Positions 39,995-45,193 of a stretch of DNA of 45,193 bases are shown here, piece by piece. Under the pieces are notes generated by a model. That model was not told where the DNA came from and did not search any database. It saw only the letters and a program-made list of their open reading frames with translations. Origin of the DNA: Lachnospiraceae bacterium (GTDB lineage Bacteria; Bacillota; Clostridia; Lachnospirales; Lachnospiraceae); contig JAETQH010000035.1 of NCBI GenBank assembly GCA_021770785.1, positions 1 to 45,193 of the forward strand, read 5' to 3'. Each line of letters starts with the position of its first letter. The stretch's first letter is position 1. The position numbers and the translations under genes are program-made.

Positions 39995-41374
39995 TTACTG
40001 CCCCAGGAGATGTTCACCCACGTTTACAATATCTCCGGCACCCATAGTTATCAACAAGTCACCGTTCATACAATTTTTTAATAAAAATTTCTCGATTTCC
40101 TCAAAAGATGGAAAATAGAAACAGTCCGTTCCTTTTTTTGCGAGAACTTCCAACAGGTCTTTGGAGCTGATTCCGTAGGTATTTTTTTCCCGGGCAGCAT
40201 AGATATCGGCGAGAACCACCAGGTCTGCCATGGATAAAACCTCTGCAAAATCATCTAAGAACGCCTTGGTCCTTGAATAGGTGTGGGGCTGGAACACCAG
40301 CACCAGACGCTTATGGGGATAATTTTTGGCAGCAGTTAAGGTGGCACGGATTTCTGTCGGGTGGTGGGCGTAATCGTCAATGACGGTAACGCCGTCCACT
40401 GTGCCCTTGTACTGGAAACGCCGGTTTGCACCGCCAAAAGCGGCAAGTCCGGAAAGAATGGCTTCTTTCGGAAGGTTTAAATCCAGAGAGAGGGCAATGG
40501 CAGCTAAGGCGTTAGAGACATTGTGCATGCCCGGCACATTCAGGGAAACCTGCATCACCGGGGTATCCCGGTACATGGCGGTAAAGCTGGCGCAGGCTTT
40601 CTCGTCAAAGGTGATGTCCGCAGGGTGGTAATCGCAGGTGTCGGTAAGACCAAAGGTGATAACCTTCTGCGTTAAGCCTGCCGTCAGTTCTTCCTGATTT
40701 TCAATTTCTCCGCTGATGAGGATGACGCCGTCTTTTTTTGTGTTTGATAAAAATTGTTGGAATGAATTACGAATATCATGAATATCTTTAAAAAAGTCCA
40801 AGTGTTCCGCTTCCACATTTAGGACAATGCTGTACCTGGGGTAAAAATGAAGGAAGCTGTTGGTGTACTCACAGGCTTCGGAGACAAAGATATTGGATTT
40901 TCCCACTCTTAAGTTGCCGTCTAGAGCTTTCAGGATACCGCCTACCGTGATGGTAGGGTCAGTCTTTGCTTCTAATAGAATCTGGCTAATCATGGAAGTG
41001 GTGGTGGTTTTTCCATGGGTTCCGGCAACGGCGATGGAGTTTTTATAATTGTCCATAATTTGTCCAAGCAGTTCGGCACGGCTCATCATGGGAAACCCTG
41101 CCTCCTTTGCCCGCATAAATTCAGGATTATCCTCCCGGATGGCAGCGGTATATACCACCAGATCGATGCCCTCTGTGATATTTTCGGCGGTCTGTCCGTA
41201 GGAAACGGTGACACCCATATGCTCTAAATGCCTAGTAAGCTCTGACTCCTTTGCATCGGAACCGGAGACGGTAAAATGTTCTTCTAAAAGAATTTCAGCA
41301 AGACCGCTCATGCTGATGCCGCCGATACCTATGAAATGGATATGTATCGGGTTTTCAAAATTAATTTTATACAT
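39995..41374 (-). CDS. murC: UDP-N-acetylmuramate--L-alanine ligase
   Basis: A 459-residue Mur ligase adding L-Ala to UDP-MurNAc in peptidoglycan synthesis. The UDP-binding N-terminus is IHFIGIGGISMSGLAEIL. The ATP loop is VAGTHGKTTTTSM, the central domain has EACEYTNSFLHF and NVEAEHLDFF, and the C-terminal domain has DDYAHHPTEIRATL and FQPHTYSRTKAF. AGGCAGGTAGTG precedes the ATG (complement of 41374); an extension to 41407 is not needed. It has its own promoter (41465-41492) and a hairpin-rich leader. The stop codon lies one base past a DnaA box. Confidence 0.95.
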   Translation of the reverse strand: MYKINFENPIHIHFIGIGGISMSGLAEILLEEHFTVSGSDAKESELTRHLEHMGVTVSYGQTAENITEGIDLVVYTAAIREDNPEFMRAKEAGFPMMSRAELLGQIMDNYKNSIAVAGTHGKTTTTSMISQILLEAKTDPTITVGGILKALDGNLRVGKSNIFVSEACEYTNSFLHFYPRYSIVLNVEAEHLDFFKDIHDIRNSFQQFLSNTKKDGVILISGEIENQEELTAGLTQKVITFGLTDTCDYHPADITFDEKACASFTAMYRDTPVMQVSLNVPGMHNVSNALAAIALSLDLNLPKEAILSGLAAFGGANRRFQYKGTVDGVTVIDDYAHHPTEIRATLTAAKNYPHKRLVLVFQPHTYSRTKAFLDDFAEVLSMADLVVLADIYAAREKNTYGISSKDLLEVLAKKGTDCFYFPSFEEIEKFLLKNCMNGDLLITMGAGDIVNVGEHLLGQ

Positions 41375-41403
41375 AATCACTACCTGCCTGTTAAAATAGT
41401 CTG

Positions 41404-41445
41404 GCAAAGCCCGGTGTATCCGTACACGGTTTGGCTTTGCAAAGC
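41404..41445 (-). promoter_or_regulatory. murC leader with alternative hairpins
   Basis: GCAAAGCC (41404-41411) can pair with GGCTTTGC (41433-41440), closing a helix with an inner GTGTA/TACAC. The same GCTTTGC can instead pair with the adjacent GCAAAGC as the perfect 12-base palindrome GCTTTGCAAAGC (41434-41445). The two folds exclude each other. No T-tract follows toward murC. Confidence 0.45.
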
Positions 41446-41464
41446 AAACACTGCTTCAAAGCTA

Positions 41465-41492
41465 ATTATAACCTTATATTATTAATTTGCAA
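41465..41492 (-). promoter_or_regulatory. murC promoter
   Basis: On the minus strand TTGCAA (complement of 41487-41492), 16 bases, TATAAT (complement of 41465-41470), about 90 bases upstream of the start. Confidence 0.7.
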
Positions 41493-41607
41493 ATTCTTTT
41501 GGGATAAAATTTTTTTGACAGGAAACGACCAAAGGCGAAAAGAAGCGAAAAATATTGTATGATTTAACAAAAAAAGATAAAATTGGAAAAAAAAATTGTG
41601 AAAAATG

Positions 41608-41637
41608 TTGTACATAATGAAGGGAGTGTGATATAAT
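41608..41637 (+). promoter_or_regulatory. glgC promoter
   Basis: TTGTAC at 41608-41613, 18 bases, TATAAT at 41632-41637 preceded by TGTGA (extended -10). It is 60 bases upstream of glgC. The rest of the 320-base murC-glgC gap is A-rich. Confidence 0.7.
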
Positions 41638-41696
41638 TTAAACTACCAAAAGGAATAAATTAACATTGACTAGAAAATGACGAGAGGTGAATTGGC

Positions 41697-42965
41697 GTGA
41701 TCAGAAAAGAAATGATAGCAATGCTATTAGCTGGAGGGCAGGGCAGCCGTTTAGGTGTGCTTACTGCAAAAGTTGCGAAACCGGCAGTTGCTTTTGGAGG
41801 AAAATACCGTATTATCGATTTCCCGTTGAGCAACTGTATTAATTCAGGCATTGATACCGTGGGTGTGTTGACCCAGTATCAGCCGCTGCGTCTGAATACC
41901 CATATTGGAATTGGTATTCCGTGGGATTTGGATAGGAATAACGGAGGCGTTACTGTACTGCCGCCTTATGAGAAGAGCGATAACAGTGAGTGGTACAGTG
42001 GAACCGCAAATGCGATTTTCCAGAACATGAGTTATATGGAAGGCTACAATCCGGAATATGTGCTGATTTTATCAGGAGACCATATTTATAAGATGGATTA
42101 CGAAGTAATGCTTGACTTCCATAAGGAAAATAATGCGGACGTCACCATCGCTACCATGCCGGTACCTATTGAAGAGGCAAGCCGTTTTGGTATCGTGATT
42201 GCAGATGAAAATAAAAAAATTGAGGACTTTGAGGAAAAACCGAAGGAGCCGAGGAGCAACCTTGCTTCTATGGGTATCTATATTTTCAGCTGGAAGGTAT
42301 TAAAAGAGGCTCTCTATGCAATGAAGGACCAGAGCGGATGCGACTTTGGAAAACATATCATTCCATACTGCCATGAAAAAGGCCAGCGCCTTTTTGCATA
42401 TGAATTCAATGGCTACTGGAAAGACGTTGGAACCCTTGGCTCATATTGGGAGGCTAATATGGAGCTGGTAGACTTGATTCCGGAATTCAACCTTTATGAG
42501 GAATACTGGAAGATATATACCAAGAGTGATATTATTGAGCCACAGTATTTGTCCACAGACTCCGTGGTTGAGAAGAGTATTATCGGAGAGGGTTCGGAGA
42601 TATATGGAGAGGTATACAATTCAGTTATCGGTGCCGGTGTTACGATTGGAAAGGGAACGGTAGTAAGAGATTCCATTGTAATGAAAGACACTTGTATCGG
42701 AGAGGGCGTTACCATTAACAAGTCAATCATTGCAGAGAACTGCCAGATTGGCGACCATGTAGTGCTCGGAATTGGAGAAGAAAAACCGAATAAGTTAAAT
42801 GCAAGTATATATTCCTTTGGACTGGTAACAATCGGAGAGAATTCTGTCATCCCGGATAATGTTTCTGTAGGTAAGAATACAGCAATTTCCGGAGCAACAG
42901 TGAAAGCAGATTACCCGGATGGAATTCTGGACAGCGGTGAAGTAATTATTAAGGCAGGTGACTAA
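41697..42965 (+). CDS. glgC: Glucose-1-phosphate adenylyltransferase, catalytic subunit
   Basis: A 422-residue ADP-glucose pyrophosphorylase, the first step of glycogen synthesis from glucose 1-phosphate and ATP. The nucleotide loop is [16 protein letters not shown] followed by [15 protein letters not shown], and [15 protein letters not shown] holds the metal-binding Asp. [20 protein letters not shown] is the sugar-binding segment, and the C-terminal left-handed beta-helix shows the hexapeptide pattern ([21 protein letters not shown]). It starts at GTG 41697 with GAGAGGTG seven bases upstream. glgD follows after two bases. The enzyme is expected as a GlgC-GlgD hetero-oligomer. Confidence 0.96.
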   Translation: MIRKEMIAMLLAGGQGSRLGVLTAKVAKPAVAFGGKYRIIDFPLSNCINSGIDTVGVLTQYQPLRLNTHIGIGIPWDLDRNNGGVTVLPPYEKSDNSEWYSGTANAIFQNMSYMEGYNPEYVLILSGDHIYKMDYEVMLDFHKENNADVTIATMPVPIEEASRFGIVIADENKKIEDFEEKPKEPRSNLASMGIYIFSWKVLKEALYAMKDQSGCDFGKHIIPYCHEKGQRLFAYEFNGYWKDVGTLGSYWEANMELVDLIPEFNLYEEYWKIYTKSDIIEPQYLSTDSVVEKSIIGEGSEIYGEVYNSVIGAGVTIGKGTVVRDSIVMKDTCIGEGVTINKSIIAENCQIGDHVVLGIGEEKPNKLNASIYSFGLVTIGENSVIPDNVSVGKNTAISGATVKADYPDGILDSGEVIIKAGD

Positions 42966-42967
42966 TT

Positions 42968-44086
42968 ATGAAGGCAATAGGTATTATTTTAGCTGGCGGT
43001 AATAACAGCCGTATGCAGGAACTATCCAATAAGAGAGCGATTGCGGCAATGCCAATCGGCGGAAGCTACAGAAGCATTGATTTTGCTTTGAGTAATATGA
43101 GCAACTCCCATATACAGACGGTAGCAGTGCTGACACAGTACAGCGCCCGTTCCTTGAATGAGCATTTAAGCTCTTCAAAATGGTGGGATTTCGGAAGAAA
43201 ACAGGGTGGACTTTATGTATTCAATCCTACCGTGACGGTGGATAACAGCTGGTGGTATCGCGGTACGGCGGACGCTATGTACCAGAATATCAGCTTCTTA
43301 AAGAGACGCCATGAGCCATACGTTATTATTACCAGCGGTGACTGTGTGTATAAGATTGATTACAATAAGGTATTAGACAGCCATATCCAGAAGAAAGCGG
43401 ACATTACTGTTGTCTGCAAGGATGTGCCGGCAGGAGAAGATGTCAGCAGATTCGGCGTGGTTCGTATGAATGAGGATTCCAGAATTATCGAGTTTGAGGA
43501 AAAACCGATGGTTTCCCAGTCCAATACCATTTCTACAGGTATCTATATTGTAAGGAGAAGGCAATTAATTGAGATGCTTGAGCGAAGTGCGGAGGAGGGA
43601 CGCTGGGATTTCGTAACAGATATTCTAATCCGTTACAAGAACATGAAACGGATTTACGGCTATAAGATGAAAGAGTACTGGAGCAATATCGCAACGGTTG
43701 AGTCTTATTATCAGACCAATATGGACTTTTTAAAACCGGAAGTGCGGAAATATTTCTTCCGGGATGAGCCGAAGATTTGTTCTAAAGTGGATGACCTTCC
43801 ACCCGCAAAATATAATGCAGGCTCCGATGTGCGCAACAGTTTAATTGCCAGCGGTTGTATTATCAACAGCAAGGTAGAGAATTCAGTTCTCTTTAAGAAG
43901 GTATTTGTAGGTAAAAACTGTGTCATTAAAAATTCTATTATCCTCAATGATGTATATATCGGCGACAACACACATATTGAGAACTGTATTGTGGAGAGTC
44001 GTGATACATTAAAAGCCAACACCTATTATTGCGGAGATAACGGGATCAAGATTGTTTCGGAAAACAATGAGCGTTATGTGATTTAG
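42968..44086 (+). CDS. glgD: GlgD, regulatory subunit of ADP-glucose pyrophosphorylase
   Basis: A 372-residue paralog of GlgC. In Firmicutes it is usually inactive alone and boosts GlgC in the complex. The nucleotide loop is degenerate: ILAGGNNSRMQELSNKRAIAAM instead of GGQGSRL...KPA, so the catalytic Arg and Lys contexts are changed. The Rossmann core (YVIITSGDCVYKIDY) and FEEKPMVSQSNTISTGIYIV are kept. The C-terminal beta-helix is shorter (NSVLFKKVFVGKNCVIKNS). It follows glgC after two bases and spoVG lies 51 bases further. Expression with glgC from the 41608 promoter is expected. Confidence 0.95.
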   Translation: MKAIGIILAGGNNSRMQELSNKRAIAAMPIGGSYRSIDFALSNMSNSHIQTVAVLTQYSARSLNEHLSSSKWWDFGRKQGGLYVFNPTVTVDNSWWYRGTADAMYQNISFLKRRHEPYVIITSGDCVYKIDYNKVLDSHIQKKADITVVCKDVPAGEDVSRFGVVRMNEDSRIIEFEEKPMVSQSNTISTGIYIVRRRQLIEMLERSAEEGRWDFVTDILIRYKNMKRIYGYKMKEYWSNIATVESYYQTNMDFLKPEVRKYFFRDEPKICSKVDDLPPAKYNAGSDVRNSLIASGCIINSKVENSVLFKKVFVGKNCVIKNSIILNDVYIGDNTHIENCIVESRDTLKANTYYCGDNGIKIVSENNERYVI

Positions 44087-44137
44087 CGGGAAGGCAAAAC
44101 GACTAGGAGATACACAACATAAAGGGGGACACAAGAT

Positions 44138-44404
44138 ATGCAGATTACGGATGTTAGGATTAGAAAAGTAGAAAAAGAAGGCAAGATGAAAGCGGTAGTG
44201 TCAATTACCATTGATGAGGAGTTTGTGGTACATGATATCAAAATCATCGAGGGGGAAAAAGGACTATTTATCGCAATGCCCAGCCGCAAGGCTGCAGACG
44301 GAGAATACCGTGATATTGCACATCCGATTAATTCGGATACCAGAGACCGCATTCAGAAGCTTATATTGGATAAATATGAGGAGACGTTGGCGGCAGAAGG
44401 TTAA
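44138..44404 (+). CDS. spoVG: SpoVG regulator
   Basis: An 88-residue SpoVG protein, a small nucleic-acid-binding regulator that affects sporulation, septation and other genes. The sequence [20 protein letters not shown], the [15 protein letters not shown] stretch and the signature [18 protein letters not shown] are typical. AAAGGGGGAC precedes the ATG. It lies behind glgC-glgD and may be in the same transcript, ending in the terminator at 44476. Its C-terminus (YEETLAAEG) is short. Confidence 0.95.
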   Translation: MQITDVRIRKVEKEGKMKAVVSITIDEEFVVHDIKIIEGEKGLFIAMPSRKAADGEYRDIAHPINSDTRDRIQKLILDKYEETLAAEG

Positions 44405-44475
44405 AGGAGTGTCAGGACGGGAAGGTATTTTAATGCTACATAGTTTTGGGATAGCAAATTAAGAGATAATAAGGG

Positions 44476-44520
44476 AAGCGGCTGTATCAGTAAACATTGT
44501 GCTGATACAGCCGCTTTTTT
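44476..44520 (+). terminator. Strong Rho-independent terminator after spoVG
   Basis: AAGCGGCTGTATCAG and CTGATACAGCCGCTT form a perfect 15-bp stem with an 11-base loop, followed by TTTT. Confidence 0.95.
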
Positions 44521-44522
44521 AA

Positions 44523-44612
44523 TGCACAGCCCCAGCCCTATGCAGAGGAAGTGTGCCGCTGAGGCGGCGCATGGGGCGCGCGGCGAGCAGGGAAAAAATT
44601 CTTCCCTGCTCG
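44523..44612 (+). repeat. Structured interspersed repeat, copy 2
   Basis: A 90-base copy of the element at 19135. It has six extra bases (AGCCCT) after GCCCC. The second hairpin is GAGCAGGGAA...TTCCCTGCTC, a 10-bp stem. Where copy 1 has GAGTAG/CTACTC, this one has GAGCAG/CTGCTC: both sides of the pair changed together, which supports a selected helix. It begins right behind the spoVG terminator. Confidence 0.85.
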
Positions 44613-44650
44613 ACTGCTTTGGTTGGACGAACTTCCCGTGGGTAGTGCGC

Positions 44651-45193
44651 TTACGTCCAGTTACTTTCCAGATAATTCTGGATATCATCTGCGGACAGGT
44701 GGTATTTTTCCGCTAATTTTGAAGCGGTATCTTCTGTGGAGGCACCGAACTCCCGGCATGTCTCTATAAAAATTTTGATGTCTTCCTGCCTGGCTTTGGT
44801 GATACCTGTCTGAATACCCTCTGCCTTGGCTTCTTCCCGAATCATCTGTTCCCATTCCCAAGATTTCATATAGCTGATACTGACCTCCTTTTTGTGTTTG
44901 ACTTTATTTACGAGGCTTTCCACGGCAGCAATGTCCTGGTTGGTGACATTTTTTGCTGTGGTTTCTTCTAAGTATTTTAGCATATCGCAAAGCTCCTGCC
45001 TAGGGTTTCCTTCGGTTCCTTTCGTATAGAGAAAAATCTTTTTTGCACCGTCATCATAAGGAAGGGAAGTCTCTTCCAGACATTGATTTTGGATTGTGTA
45101 AACCATACGGTTTTTCCCGAAGGGGTCATAGGGCAGAATAGTGATGATGACAACCTCCGGCAGTGAGAGGTAGGACATATCGGAGGTGAGAAG
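44651..45193 (-). CDS. PD-(D/E)XK nuclease-family transposase (Rpn-like), C-terminal part
   Basis: The 3' part of a gene whose start lies beyond the right edge; the frame is open to the last base. About 180 residues are seen. They match the Rpn/PD-(D/E)XK transposase-like family: LPEVVIITILPYDPFGKNRMVYTI, KKIFLYTKGTEGNPRQEL, then the helical DMLKYLEETTAKNVTNQDI and a coiled tail. The catalytic PD...E-x-K residues lie in the missing N-terminal part. Such proteins stimulate RecA-independent recombination, and many copies exist in Lachnospiraceae. The C-terminus (LAEKYHLSADDIQNYL) resembles a small helical domain. ATG 45178 is only an internal Met. Confidence 0.8.
   Translation of the reverse strand, partial: LLTSDMSYLSLPEVVIITILPYDPFGKNRMVYTIQNQCLEETSLPYDDGAKKIFLYTKGTEGNPRQELCDMLKYLEETTAKNVTNQDIAAVESLVNKVKHKKEVSISYMKSWEWEQMIREEAKAEGIQTGITKARQEDIKIFIETCREFGASTEDTASKLAEKYHLSADDIQNYLESNWT

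Overview
The window reads as a chromosomal piece of a Lachnospiraceae-like gut Firmicute. The basis is the gene content and order (glgC-glgD-spoVG, murC-dnaD-dnaI-prs on the opposite strand, a DUF6465-type protein, a DUF1848 protein, an FtsX-like exporter with a coiled coil), the SpoVG sporulation regulator, strong AGGAGG-type ribosome sites and TTGACA/TATAAT-type promoters. The assignment rests on remembered families, not on a search. Region 1 (1 to about 6500) is AT-rich accessory DNA with much decay: a frameshifted TIGR02391-family gene, an intact RelB/ParE-like toxin-antitoxin pair, small orphan genes, a complete group II intron with its reverse transcriptase, the tail of a GH43 beta-xylosidase gene directly behind the intron, and a HipA-like kinase that has lost its ATP-binding segment. 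Region 2 (6565 to 13102) is richer in G+C: a GNAT acetyltransferase, a RdgB-like nucleotide pyrophosphatase coupled to a DUF1848 protein, a GH13 alpha-glucosidase behind a promoter with LacI/CcpA-like palindromes, and a lipoprotein/permease/ATPase uptake system of the NMT1/SsuA type behind a duplicated promoter segment. Region 3 (13150 to 19131) is a divergent catabolic locus. A GPH-type symporter, a cinnamoyl/feruloyl-esterase-like hydrolase (4-base overlap) and an Old Yellow Enzyme/2-enoate-reductase-like iron-sulfur flavoenzyme run leftward. An AraC regulator and a HAD phosphatase run rightward. The 180-base gap between the two arms holds two palindromes at promoter positions. The best reading is uptake, ester cleavage and C=C reduction of a plant phenolic ester, but the substrate is inferred. 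Region 4 (19135 to 23378) has hypB and hypA flanking a 909-residue iron-sulfur/flavin oxidoreductase, with an unusual pair of long nested hairpins between hypB and the oxidoreductase. Region 5 (23485 to 36174) has an MacB/FtsX-type ABC exporter, a cytidylate-kinase-like protein, a CorA transporter, a GH31 alpha-glucosidase, small clade-specific proteins, a large membrane-anchored protein ending in a degenerate C39-like domain, an HPr-like protein lacking the usual active-site arginine, and an Ala/Lys-rich DUF6465 protein. Region 6 (36224 to 45193) has murC, dnaD, dnaI and prs leftward and glgC, glgD, spoVG rightward. Between murC and dnaD lie four perfect TTATCCACA DnaA boxes in two abutting pairs, upstream of the dnaD promoter. 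A structured repeat found after the HAD gene recurs after spoVG; both copies start just behind a Rho-independent terminator. The window ends inside a PD-(D/E)XK (Rpn-like) nuclease/transposase gene.
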